Assembly (NCBI GenBank): GCA_964614855.1
Contig: CAZTMX010000017.1
Span: 1 to 25,282, forward strand
DNA: 25,282 nucleotides
Reading direction: 5' to 3'
From: CAWJHE01 sp964614855
Lineage (GTDB): Bacteria > Chloroflexota > Anaerolineae > Anaerolineales > UBA4823
In this document: positions 7,639 to 15,531 of the stretch, piece after piece
How the letters are laid out: each line of letters begins with the position of its first letter
How positions within the stretch are numbered: the stretch's first letter is position 1
Translations under genes and position numbers: made by a program
Notes under the pieces: generated by a model
Told to the model about the DNA's origin: nothing
What the model saw: the letters and a program-made list of their open reading frames with translations, nothing else
The model's database searches: none

Positions 7639-10176
7639 TTATAGCAAATTTGGGGGATTTACTTCAATTTTCCATTCCGGGAAACTCCGCCCGCGCAGCA
7701 ACTTCACCGGGTCCGGTCCAGCCAGGATAATTTGCCAGCGGGTATAGCCCGAAATACGCTCAAAAAAGCAAGGCGCCGGTCCAACCATCCTGGTTGCGCG
7801 CAGGTTTTCTTCTTCCATCCAACTTTTTAACCTGCCCGCCATCTCTATAGCAGCTCGCTCCACTTTCGCGGCATCCGTATGCTTGTATTCCATCCTGACC
7901 AGGCGCGTAAAGGGGGGATACCCCAACTTCTGGCGCGATGCCAGTTCCTTTTCATAAAAAGCCGTGTAATCATGTCTGGAAGCTGCCTGGATCACATAGT
8001 GTTCAGGTTGGAATGTCTGCATGATCACTTTGCCGCCCAGCGGGCTGCGACCGGCACGCCCTGCGACCTGGGTTAATATCTGAAATGCCCGCTCGTTGGT
8101 GCGGTAATCTGGCAGGCTGAGCCCGACATCTGCCAATACCACACCTACCAGTGTAACCAGGGGCAGGTCAAGGCCTTTTGCCAGCATTTGTGTACCCACC
8201 AGGATATCTGCACCACGTTGAGCAAATCGCTTGAGGATATCATCATGCGCTCCTTTTTTGCGCGTTGTCTCATGATCCCAGCGCAGCGTGCGTGCCTGGG
8301 GGAAGAGCTGGTTTACCTCTGTTTCCACCTTTTGGGTACCCGCGCCGTATTGCCGGATGCGTGTGCTGTTGCAGGCAGGGCATTTCTCCGGCATTCGCCG
8401 GTGGTAGCCGCAATAATGGCAGCGCAATTCTATTTGCGCTTCGTGATAGGTCAATGGAATATCACAATGCGGGCACTGTAATGTCTGCCCGCAATCCCTG
8501 CAAAACACATATGTTGCAGAACCGCGCCGGTTCAGGAACAAAATCGCTTGTTGTTCTTGCTCCAGGCAACTCTGCAGCGCCGCTTGTAATGGGCGGCTGA
8601 AGATAGACCGGTTGCCAGCCTGTAATTCTAGGCGCATATCAACCAGAGAGACCGGCGGTAGATCGATAGCATCCGCCTCGTTTTCCAGGTGCTGATAGCA
8701 GGAACCGGTTTGCTCCTGGGGCACAGACCATGTCTTCAGGCGTTCAAGCTGTTCCTGCACCGCTTTTCGATGCGCCAATATCCTGTTTGGCAGGTGTAAA
8801 TACTGCCATAAGCCTTGCTGGCTGCGGTACATGCTAATGATATCCGGGGTTGCCGAACCCAGCAGGCAGGTGGCTTTGAGTTGGCGAGCATAAACAATGG
8901 CTGCTTCCCGCGCATGATAATGTGGTGAGGCCTCTGATTGATAATAGGAATCGTCGTGGCATTCATCAATCACAATCAACCCAATATTTTGGAAAGGAGT
9001 AAACAAAGCGCTGCGCGGCCCCACTACCACCTGGAACTCGCCTGCCCTTGCCCTGCGCCAGGTATCATATCGCTCCCCAACCGAGAGACCGGAATGGATC
9101 AGACCAACCTTGCCCGGAAAACGCGCAACAAAGCGGCGCACTGTCTGCGGAGTAAGCGCAATCTCAGGCACCAGGATTATTGCTTGCCGGCCATTCTGCA
9201 AGGATTCTTGAACAGCCTGTAAATATATCTCCGTCTTTCCAGAGCCAGTTACCCCATGCAAAAGGATCATGGGCTGGACAATCCCCGCCGCTGTTTGCTG
9301 CAGATTGTGCTGGACCTCTTGCCAGATTAAACGTTGATCGCTGGTTAGCTCAGGGATTTCCGGGGGTTGGTCCTCCAACGCAAGGATTGGGTCCCGCCAG
9401 ACCTGTTCTTCACCCAGGGTCACAAGCCCACGATCTACAAGCATCTTAAGATCGGCTGCGTTTCCGCCGCTTTCATTATAAAGCCAGGAAACTTCAACGG
9501 GTTTCATCTGCTTGAGAAGGAGATCCAGCATCCCCTGGCGCCTTTGGCGCGCCTGGGCGCCAATCTTGCCCAGGCTGGGATAAGCCAGGGCTGCTTGCTG
9601 TGCCGTGCAGGCTGCGCGAACCGTGCGGACCATCTTGGGTTTGACCTTCGGCTGCGGCAGGACAGCTTCTCTGGTGATCAGGCCGCGGGTGATTAATGGT
9701 TTAAGTGCTGCCCGCCAGTTGGTGCGCGGCATCGAGCGGTCGATCTGCTGGCTGCGCAGTGGGCCGCGTTTATGCAGCAATTTCAACAACCGGGTTTGCA
9801 CCACACTCAGACCAGCAGGAATATCGCCCAGGGGGGTGTAAAGCACATCCGCCTGCTGGTCGATACCCGGTGGAATCATCAACCCCAGGCAGGCCGGCAA
9901 AGGCGCCAGGCAGTCATGCGCCAGGCTGTGTGCTAGCGATATCTGCGCTTGTGTCACCACTGCCTCTTCGTCGACCAGCTCCAAAACCGGGCGTGTCTTC
10001 AGAACCTCTGGCTGTTCCACCTCTTTTAATACAATGCCCTGCACCGTACGCGATCCAAAGGGCACAAGCACAAGGTGCCCAATCCGCACCCGGCCTTCTA
10101 GCTCAGACGGCAAGTGGTAATGGAACACCTCCGATACCTGAGGTACATTGACAGCAATTTCGAGAAATGTAGGCAT
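7639..10176 (-). CDS. priA: Primosomal protein N' (PriA helicase)
   Basis: An 845-residue superfamily 2 helicase that reloads the replisome at stalled forks. The order is: 3'-DNA-binding domain (about 1-100), winged helix (about 110-175), Walker A GVTGSGKT (308-315), motif II DECH (404-407), GSATP, then a zinc-binding block with CxxC pairs around residues 560-605, and the C-terminal helicase motifs ending in QVAGRAGR. Most PriA proteins have DEEH in motif II; here the third residue is Cys. It is about 110 residues longer than E. coli PriA, partly because of extra sequence between GSATP and the VDMR motif. It starts 14 nt after the CNNM-like gene and is in the same operon. Confidence 0.95.
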   Translation of the reverse strand: MPTFLEIAVNVPQVSEVFHYHLPSELEGRVRIGHLVLVPFGSRTVQGIVLKEVEQPEVLKTRPVLELVDEEAVVTQAQISLAHSLAHDCLAPLPACLGLMIPPGIDQQADVLYTPLGDIPAGLSVVQTRLLKLLHKRGPLRSQQIDRSMPRTNWRAALKPLITRGLITREAVLPQPKVKPKMVRTVRAACTAQQAALAYPSLGKIGAQARQRRQGMLDLLLKQMKPVEVSWLYNESGGNAADLKMLVDRGLVTLGEEQVWRDPILALEDQPPEIPELTSDQRLIWQEVQHNLQQTAAGIVQPMILLHGVTGSGKTEIYLQAVQESLQNGRQAIILVPEIALTPQTVRRFVARFPGKVGLIHSGLSVGERYDTWRRARAGEFQVVVGPRSALFTPFQNIGLIVIDECHDDSYYQSEASPHYHAREAAIVYARQLKATCLLGSATPDIISMYRSQQGLWQYLHLPNRILAHRKAVQEQLERLKTWSVPQEQTGSCYQHLENEADAIDLPPVSLVDMRLELQAGNRSIFSRPLQAALQSCLEQEQQAILFLNRRGSATYVFCRDCGQTLQCPHCDIPLTYHEAQIELRCHYCGYHRRMPEKCPACNSTRIRQYGAGTQKVETEVNQLFPQARTLRWDHETTRKKGAHDDILKRFAQRGADILVGTQMLAKGLDLPLVTLVGVVLADVGLSLPDYRTNERAFQILTQVAGRAGRSPLGGKVIMQTFQPEHYVIQAASRHDYTAFYEKELASRQKLGYPPFTRLVRMEYKHTDAAKVERAAIEMAGRLKSWMEEENLRATRMVGPAPCFFERISGYTRWQIILAGPDPVKLLRGRSFPEWKIEVNPPNLL

Positions 10177-10190
10177 TGGGGAAAAAGGAT

Positions 10191-11540
10191 CTACTGAGTG
10201 GATACGGCAGGCTCACTGGGCGGTGCTTCCATGCGGGAGAGAGAAACCCTGGCAATGCGCAAACCATCCATTTCATTCACTCTGACCCGCACGCCATCCC
10301 CTTCGACGGAATCGCCAACCCGCGCCATACGCCCAAGTTTGCCCAACACAAAGCCTGCAATGGTATCGTAATTGGGATCTTGCAGCTGTACACCGATTTG
10401 TTCGTTGACATCTTCGATCAATGAGAGACCATCGATCAGGACTGAGCCGTCCGCCAGGGTCTGAAATTCTGGCGCGTCTAAATCGAAGGGATCGCTTACC
10501 TCTCCCACAATTTCTTCCAGCAGATCCTCCAGGGTTACGATCCCGGCGGTGCCACCATATTCATCCATCACGATGGCAATATGCTGGCGGTTGGCACGGA
10601 AATGGGTCAGCAAAGCGCTTACAGAAACTGTTTCAGGCACAAATAATGGTTCCCTCGCAATACTCCGCGCGGTGATATTTTCCTGCTTTGGCGTGTGCAT
10701 GGCATGCAGCAAGTCTTTAACATGCGCAATACCAACAATTTGATCAAGGCTTTCTTCGTAAACTGGAAATTTTGTATAGGTTGATTGGGTAACCAGGTCA
10801 ATCATTTCCTGCAGCGGTGTATCTGCCTCTACACCGATAACTTCGGTACGCGGGATCATGACCTGGCGCACAACCATATCGCCAAAATCGAAAATTGCAT
10901 GCAGCATTTCACTCTCTTCTGCTTCGACCACACCACCTTGTGCACTGGCAGTTACCAACATTTTTAATTCGTCTACAGAATGAACAAGACCATGCCCACT
11001 GGCGGGTTGGATGCCAATCAGGCGCAGCAGGGCATTCCCGGTGCCGTTTAGCGCCCAAATTGCCGGTTTGAAGATTTGTTCTACCCAAAGGGTCGGGCGT
11101 GCAACAATCAATGAAGTGTTCTCAGGATCTTGCAAAGCAATGGATTTCGGCGCGAGCTCTCCTACCACCACATGCATAAATGTGATGATCACAAAAGACA
11201 ACCCTGCCGAGATGCTGTGTGAAAGTTCAGGGGATATGGCATTGGGAAATATTCCCAATATGGGATGGATCAGGTGAGAAAGGGCGGGTTCCCCCACCCA
11301 ACCCAAAGCCAGGCTGGCTAAGGTGATCCCCAGTTGCGTGGCGGCAATCACACGATCCGGGTTCTCAATCGCTTTTTGCACAGCGTCTGCGCCGGCCTGG
11401 CCGCGCGCAACCAGCTCTGCAATCCGGGTACGCCGTACGCTGACCATCGAGAATTCTGCTGCCACAAAAAAGCCGTTGGCTAAAACCAACAGCACAATCG
11501 AAACCAAACCAATATAATCCATAAGGACAATCGAATCCAT
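10191..11540 (-). CDS. CNNM/HlyC-CorC family membrane protein with CBS domains
   Basis: A 449-residue protein with the classic three parts. A DUF21/CNNM transmembrane region with several hydrophobic helices spans about 1-190 (starting VLLVLANGFFVAAEFSMVSVRR). A CBS pair lies at about 210-340 (VMIPRTEV, then IVMDEYGGTAGIVTLEDLLEEIVGE). A CorC/HlyC transporter-associated domain is at the C-terminus. Family members are linked to Mg2+ or Co2+ transport and divalent-metal tolerance; the substrate here is not determined. It lies 33 nt after the MEMO1-like gene and 14 nt before priA, so it is operonic. The ATG at 11540 has only a weak RBS; an in-frame ATG at 11522 is an alternative. Confidence 0.9.
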   Translation of the reverse strand: MDSIVLMDYIGLVSIVLLVLANGFFVAAEFSMVSVRRTRIAELVARGQAGADAVQKAIENPDRVIAATQLGITLASLALGWVGEPALSHLIHPILGIFPNAISPELSHSISAGLSFVIITFMHVVVGELAPKSIALQDPENTSLIVARPTLWVEQIFKPAIWALNGTGNALLRLIGIQPASGHGLVHSVDELKMLVTASAQGGVVEAEESEMLHAIFDFGDMVVRQVMIPRTEVIGVEADTPLQEMIDLVTQSTYTKFPVYEESLDQIVGIAHVKDLLHAMHTPKQENITARSIAREPLFVPETVSVSALLTHFRANRQHIAIVMDEYGGTAGIVTLEDLLEEIVGEVSDPFDLDAPEFQTLADGSVLIDGLSLIEDVNEQIGVQLQDPNYDTIAGFVLGKLGRMARVGDSVEGDGVRVRVNEMDGLRIARVSLSRMEAPPSEPAVSTQ

Positions 11541-11573
11541 TGCTAAATCTTACTTTCCATAGTTAAAGGGATT

Positions 11574-12434
11574 TTATCGAAGAAATGCAGCAGCGGCATA
11601 ACCGACAACTCTACCGTAATCTCCACTGACATCTCCTGAAGTGGCATACTTTAATATTTCCGCACGATTTGCCCCCAAGGTTTTCGCCGCCCACATCACG
11701 GCTGCCAGGGCGCCGCGCCCGCAGGCGAATCCTTTCCCTTGCTCTTCGATGCGTATGACGCCTGCTGGATCAAAGGCTTTAACCTGGTCAAGCAAAGCGC
11801 TGTCTAACTCGTTTGCCATTGATTGTGGGTAATAATGCGATAAATCGGTGCTGGCAACCAGCAGCGCAGACCGGCCAGCGAAGAAATCCTGGTCAGTCAA
11901 CAAGCGCCCCAAGGCCAGCCCCAAACCGTGTGCCATGTGTGCGCTTTGCTCGCGTACCATAATAGGCAGCAATTTGTACGGAGCGCTCAGTACTCTTTGT
12001 AAAAAGGGTATCTGGATCTCAATCGAGTGTTCCACATCATGCGGGATTTTTCTCAGGTTTACCCCAAGCTGCTCAGCCAGGTAGGCATCCAGCAAATCAA
12101 CAGCGTCCTGATCCACCGGGGCATCCCCAAGAGGGGTGGAATAGGCATCATGTACGCTGGTCATAAAAGAACCATAGTACGCCTGGTGCATGGGCGAGGC
12201 CACCACCACCAGGTCAGGTGAAAGACCGTGCAAGACCGCAAAGGCATAGCCGGCCACGGGGCCAGAATAAATATGACCGGCGTGTGGCGCCATAACAGCA
12301 ACCACTTCACCATCCAATTTTTTAATTTCAGCCTGCTCCAGGTAGTGATCGACTTCGAGACCTAGTTTGTGCGCATTTCCCGGGTACCACTGCCCGGCCA
12401 ATTGAGCCGGTCGAGAACCAGCTTTTGTTTCCAT
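11574..12434 (-). CDS. MEMO1 / AmmeMemoRadiSam system protein B family
   Basis: A 286-residue member of the MEMO1 family, related in fold to class III extradiol dioxygenases. The likely metal-binding residues by analogy with human MEMO1 are His51 (PHAGHIYSG), His83 (PMHQAYYG), His200 (STDLSHYYP) and Cys238 (GFACGRGAL); EHSIEIQIPFLQ is also conserved. In many bacteria this protein is encoded with an AMMECR1 protein and a radical SAM enzyme (AmmeMemoRadiSam), but neither partner is in this window. It is first in the minus-strand operon, with GGAAGGAAG just upstream of the ATG. Its biochemical role is unknown. Confidence 0.88.
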   Translation of the reverse strand: METKAGSRPAQLAGQWYPGNAHKLGLEVDHYLEQAEIKKLDGEVVAVMAPHAGHIYSGPVAGYAFAVLHGLSPDLVVVASPMHQAYYGSFMTSVHDAYSTPLGDAPVDQDAVDLLDAYLAEQLGVNLRKIPHDVEHSIEIQIPFLQRVLSAPYKLLPIMVREQSAHMAHGLGLALGRLLTDQDFFAGRSALLVASTDLSHYYPQSMANELDSALLDQVKAFDPAGVIRIEEQGKGFACGRGALAAVMWAAKTLGANRAEILKYATSGDVSGDYGRVVGYAAAAFLR

Positions 12435-12464
12435 AACTTCCTTCCTTCACAATCCTACAATTAG

Positions 12465-12473
12465 ATTTTAGCA
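12465..12473 (-). promoter_or_regulatory. Extended -10 promoter for the MEMO1-CNNM-priA operon
   Basis: On the minus strand the site reads TGCTAAAAT, an extended -10 (TGn followed by TAAAAT). It is about 31 nt upstream of the MEMO1-like start. No good -35 box is visible. Confidence 0.45.
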
Positions 12474-12478
12474 TAATA

Positions 12479-12487
12479 TGATATACT
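12479..12487 (+). promoter_or_regulatory. Extended -10 promoter for trpS
   Basis: TGATATACT is an extended -10 (TGn then TATACT). Transcription would start near 12494, just ahead of the first conserved T-box sequence. It nearly abuts the divergent promoter on the other strand. Confidence 0.5.
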
Positions 12488-12507
12488 TCTTGGCACAATC
12501 TAAACAA

Positions 12508-12762
12508 AAAGACCGTGAAGAGGACTAGTAAGCGCTGGATTTCCGGCACAGAGAGCGGGAACAGGTGAAAGCCCGCCCGGGTAACTGTACTGAATGGACC
12601 TTGGAGTCGCCAGGTGAACGCGGGCGCGCCCCGCCAGTAGCCTGCGCCGGAGACGCCACCGTTATCATGGTAGAAGGTATAAACGGTTCATCCGTCGTAC
12701 CTGTTGAGGGAGTGAAGCTGGCTCATATTTCCCGTCGCATCACCGGCGGGTTTTATTTTTTA
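12508..12762 (+). promoter_or_regulatory. Tryptophan T-box leader of trpS
   Basis: The 5' end has the Stem I landmarks GAAGAGGACTAGTAA (12517-12531) and AGAGAGCGGG with GGTGAAAGCCCGC. The specifier loop GAATGGACC follows, with TGG (12595-12597), the Trp codon, then TTGGAG. CCGTTATC (12659-12666) matches the conserved region before the antiterminator. The leader ends in a terminator at 12731-12762. T-boxes read the charging state of the cognate tRNA, here uncharged tRNA-Trp, to allow trpS transcription. The usual GGGTGGTACCGCG antiterminator core is absent; the best UGGN candidate is TGGC at 12719-12722. This leader fills the 340-nt gap without genes together with the divergent promoters. Confidence 0.85.
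12731..12762 (+). terminator. Attenuator terminator of the trpS T-box
   Basis: CCCGTCG (12731-12737) pairs with CGGCGGG (12744-12750) over 7 bp (one G-U), loop CATCAC, followed by TTTTATTTTTT. It ends 12 nt before the trpS start. Confidence 0.85.
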
Positions 12763-12774
12763 AAAGGAGTTGAA

Positions 12775-13776
12775 ATGGCTACCATCAAAAAAGGACGTGT
12801 TTTTTCTGGGGCTCGCCCAACCGGAAGACAACACCTCGGAAATTACCTGGGCGCAATTAAAAATTATGTGGCGTTGCAAGAAGAATACGACTGCGTTTAC
12901 TGCATTGTGGATGTGCATGCCCTGACCACCGTGGATACGACTGAAAACCTGGGCACGAATATCCAGGAAATGGCATTGGATTTCCTGGCTGCCGGGATCG
13001 ACCCGCAAAAGAGTATCATATTTATCCAATCGCAGGTGCCTGAGGTGATGGAGCTGCACACCTATCTGTCCATGGTCACGCCGCTTGGTAAACTCACCGA
13101 TCTACCCACATTCAAAGAAAAAGTGCGCCAACATCCAAACAATGTAAATTATGGGCTGGTCGGTTACCCGGTATTGATGACAGCCGATATCGTATTATAT
13201 AAAGCCAACCTGGTTCCAGTGGGTGTGGACCAGGCGCCGCATATCGAGTTCAGCCGTGAAACTGTGCGTTCGTTCAATTACCGCTACAATACCAATGTGC
13301 TGATCGAACCGGATATGAAGGCGACAGAATATCCCAAGGTGATTGGTATCGATGGGCAGGCAAAGATGAGTAAAAGCCTGAATAATCATATCGAGCTTGC
13401 CTCCAGCCCGGCGGAGACGCAACAACGTGTGATGCAAATGGTCACCGACCCGCAGCGTGTTCGACGCTCCGATCCGGGCAACCCGGATGTGTGCAACGTC
13501 TTTTCCATGCACAAAATTTTCACACCCGCCGATGAGGTAGCATCGATCAATTTTGAATGCCGGCAAGCCGGGATAGGCTGTGTGCAATGCAAACAGAAAC
13601 TGGCGCAAAATATCAATGCACACCTGGCGCCTTTCCGTGAAAGGCGCGCCGTACTGGAGCAGAAACCGGGCGAAGTGAAAGATATTCTGCAAGACGGTAA
13701 AGAGCGCGCCCGGGCGATCGCACGTCAAACCATGTCAGAGGTCAGAGCAGCAATTGGTCTGCCAGAAGTTGGTTAA
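12775..13776 (+). CDS. trpS: Tryptophanyl-tRNA synthetase
   Basis: A 333-residue class I aminoacyl-tRNA synthetase that charges tRNA-Trp. The HIGH-type motif is PTGRQHLGNY (residues 15-24) and KMSKS is at 197-201. The length is that of bacterial TrpRS. The start is fixed by AGGAG (12765-12769) 5 nt before ATG 12775; the longer open frame to 12565 lies inside the T-box leader and is not coding. The leader and this gene confirm each other: a UGG specifier ahead of a TrpRS gene. Confidence 0.96.
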   Translation: MATIKKGRVFSGARPTGRQHLGNYLGAIKNYVALQEEYDCVYCIVDVHALTTVDTTENLGTNIQEMALDFLAAGIDPQKSIIFIQSQVPEVMELHTYLSMVTPLGKLTDLPTFKEKVRQHPNNVNYGLVGYPVLMTADIVLYKANLVPVGVDQAPHIEFSRETVRSFNYRYNTNVLIEPDMKATEYPKVIGIDGQAKMSKSLNNHIELASSPAETQQRVMQMVTDPQRVRRSDPGNPDVCNVFSMHKIFTPADEVASINFECRQAGIGCVQCKQKLAQNINAHLAPFRERRAVLEQKPGEVKDILQDGKERARAIARQTMSEVRAAIGLPEVG

Positions 13777-13820
13777 TTGGCAGACTGCAGGCAACCTCTG
13801 GAAAACTCGTGGTTGCCTGC
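13757..13820 (+). repeat. Two adjacent hairpins between trpS and dtd
   Basis: GTCTGCCA (13757-13764) pairs with TGGCAGAC (13778-13785), spanning the trpS stop codon. Then GCAGGCAACC (13787-13796) pairs perfectly with GGTTGCCTGC (13811-13820) around 14 nt. No T run follows, so they are not classic terminators; they could stabilise the trpS 3' end or tune dtd expression. Confidence 0.65.
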
Positions 13821-13844
13821 TCTTCATCCGATAAGGAGCGGGTA

Positions 13845-14282
13845 ATGCGGGTTGTTTTACAACGTGTTTCATCAGGCAGCGTTTCGGTTGAAGGACGAAC
13901 GGTTGCCACGATCGGTGAGGGTGTCGTCGTCCTGCTGGGGATTGGCCCACAAGACGGCGAAGAACAACTCTCCTACCTGGTGGAGAAAATCGTAAATTTG
14001 CGCATTTTTGAAGATGACCAGGGAAAGATCAACCGCTCGCTGTTGGATGTAAGTGGAGAGGCTATCGTCGTCTCGCAATTCACGCTATATGCAGACACAC
14101 GCAAAGGCAGGCGTCCTTCTTTTACCGATGCTGCGCCGCCCGAACTCGCCAGACCGCTGGTTGAGCAATTTGCCCAGGCTTTGCGGGCTCACGGGATCGC
14201 CACGCAAACCGGTGAATTCGGGGCGCATATGTTGGTCGAAATTGCTAACGATGGGCCTGTGACCATCTGGCTTGAGTGGTGA
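13845..14282 (+). CDS. dtd: D-aminoacyl-tRNA deacylase
   Basis: A 145-residue DTD that removes D-amino acids (and glycine mis-charged on tRNA-Ala) from tRNA. It opens with MRVVLQRVSSGSVSVEG and carries the diagnostic motif SQFTLYAD plus the late motif NDGPVTIWLE (gly-cisPro-type motif GP). Length is standard. AAGGAG at 13833-13838 supports ATG 13845 rather than the upstream in-frame GTG at 13809. It lies 68 nt after trpS, so a quality-control gene follows a tRNA synthetase and may share its transcript. Confidence 0.94.
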   Translation: MRVVLQRVSSGSVSVEGRTVATIGEGVVVLLGIGPQDGEEQLSYLVEKIVNLRIFEDDQGKINRSLLDVSGEAIVVSQFTLYADTRKGRRPSFTDAAPPELARPLVEQFAQALRAHGIATQTGEFGAHMLVEIANDGPVTIWLEW

Positions 14283-14316
14283 CCGGTAGAACCGGGGGAC
14301 CGCAGGTCAATCCGGG

Positions 14317-14322
14317 TATAAT
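14317..14322 (+). promoter_or_regulatory. Possible -10 element ahead of the SPFH gene
   Basis: A perfect TATAAT lies 50 nt upstream of the SPFH start. There is no recognisable -35 box at normal spacing, and the upstream sequence is G-rich. Confidence 0.4.
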
Positions 14323-14372
14323 TCATCCATTGAGATCGACCCCTTATCCGTTTCAATCAAGGAGTATTTCCT

Positions 14373-15461
14373 ATGAACGTGGCAATCGTCCTGCAGGCTT
14401 TCGTAAGCATAGTCTGGGTAATCGTTATCGGTTTGATCGTCATGGCTGTGATGCGCGCTTCGCGCGGGCTGAAAAACGGGGCCATCTCCACCATTATCCT
14501 GGTATTAGCTGTCGTAGCGGTCTTGTTGACCTCTGTCAGCGCTGGCCTGGTTTTTATCCAGCCTGAAGAACGCGGTGTGGTCATCTCAGCCGTCGCCCCA
14601 GATGGCTACCGCACGCAGGCTTTACAACCAGGGCTTAGATGGATCATCCCCTTTCTAGAGAATGTGGTGACCTACAAGATTTCCCGCCAGACCTACACCA
14701 TGTCAATCGCACAATTGGAGGGCCAGTTAGCTGGAGACGACTCCATCACTGCGCGAACAGCTGATGGTCAGGAGGTCACGGTCGACGCCTCGGTGATTTA
14801 TGCCGTAGACCCCGATCAGGTGGTAAAAGTGCATATAGAATGGCAGGATCGTTACGCAAACGAGTTGATCCGTCCATTATCGCGCGGGATTATTCGCGAT
14901 GCCATCTCTCAATACGGTGTGGAAGAAGTGTACAGCAGCAAGCGGGTGGAGATGACCCAAATGATCAATGAAACGATGAGTGCAAAGCTGAAAGATAACG
15001 GCTTGCTGCTGATCGACTTCGTCTTGCGCAATATCACCTTCTCGCCAGAATATGCAGCCTCAGTCGAACAAAAGCAGATCGCCGAACAAACGGCCCAACA
15101 GGCGAAATTCGTGGTGGAGCAGCGTAAGCAGGAAGCTGAACAGGCCCGCCAGGTAGCGCAAGGGCAGGCAGATGCAGCGGTGATCAAAGCCCAGGGTGAA
15201 GCGGATGCCCGCTTGATCCAGGCAGACGCAGAAGCCACAGCGCTGCAAACAATTGCCCAATCGGTCGATGGAAACCCAGATTTGCTCAACTACCTGTATG
15301 TCCTGAAGATCAATCCAAATCTCCAGGTGATGATGGTACCGCAGAATGTACCTTATCTGCTGCCGTTTCCGCAAATAGGCCCGGCGCAGCCGTCCAGCGA
15401 GGAAAGCAGCACGGTATTGCCCACCTTGATCCCTACACCTGCCCCCACGGCTACACCCTAA
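14373..15461 (+). CDS. SPFH-domain (prohibitin/stomatin-like) membrane protein
   Basis: A 362-residue protein with two hydrophobic helices (about 5-27 and 37-62), then an SPFH domain (about 65-250; EERGVVISAVAPDGYR, LQPGLRWIIPF, SRQTYTMS). An Ala/Glu/Gln-rich coiled-coil follows at about 225-290 (EQKQIAEQTAQQAKF and onwards). The last 25 residues are rich in Pro, Ser and Thr. SPFH proteins form large membrane rings that scaffold proteases or lipid microdomains; the partner here is unknown, and no NfeD or HflC-like neighbour is present. AAGGAG sits 8-9 nt before ATG 14373. It lies 70 nt upstream of selD. Confidence 0.9.
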   Translation: MNVAIVLQAFVSIVWVIVIGLIVMAVMRASRGLKNGAISTIILVLAVVAVLLTSVSAGLVFIQPEERGVVISAVAPDGYRTQALQPGLRWIIPFLENVVTYKISRQTYTMSIAQLEGQLAGDDSITARTADGQEVTVDASVIYAVDPDQVVKVHIEWQDRYANELIRPLSRGIIRDAISQYGVEEVYSSKRVEMTQMINETMSAKLKDNGLLLIDFVLRNITFSPEYAASVEQKQIAEQTAQQAKFVVEQRKQEAEQARQVAQGQADAAVIKAQGEADARLIQADAEATALQTIAQSVDGNPDLLNYLYVLKINPNLQVMMVPQNVPYLLPFPQIGPAQPSSEESSTVLPTLIPTPAPTATP

Positions 15462-15531
15462 GCGGAACTCTTCTCTATCGGAGAAAAAGGCAAGCAAGAA
15501 TACACTATAGTTATCGGAGAATTTCACTGTT

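Noticed and set aside
9705..10151. A 148-residue plus-strand ORF opposite priA
   Set aside because: Low-complexity Pro/Ala/Ser sequence mirroring priA codons; no RBS or motif.
12565..12774. A 70-residue N-terminal extension of TrpRS
   Set aside because: The stretch is the T-box leader with its terminator; family TrpRS starts at 12775, which has its own RBS.
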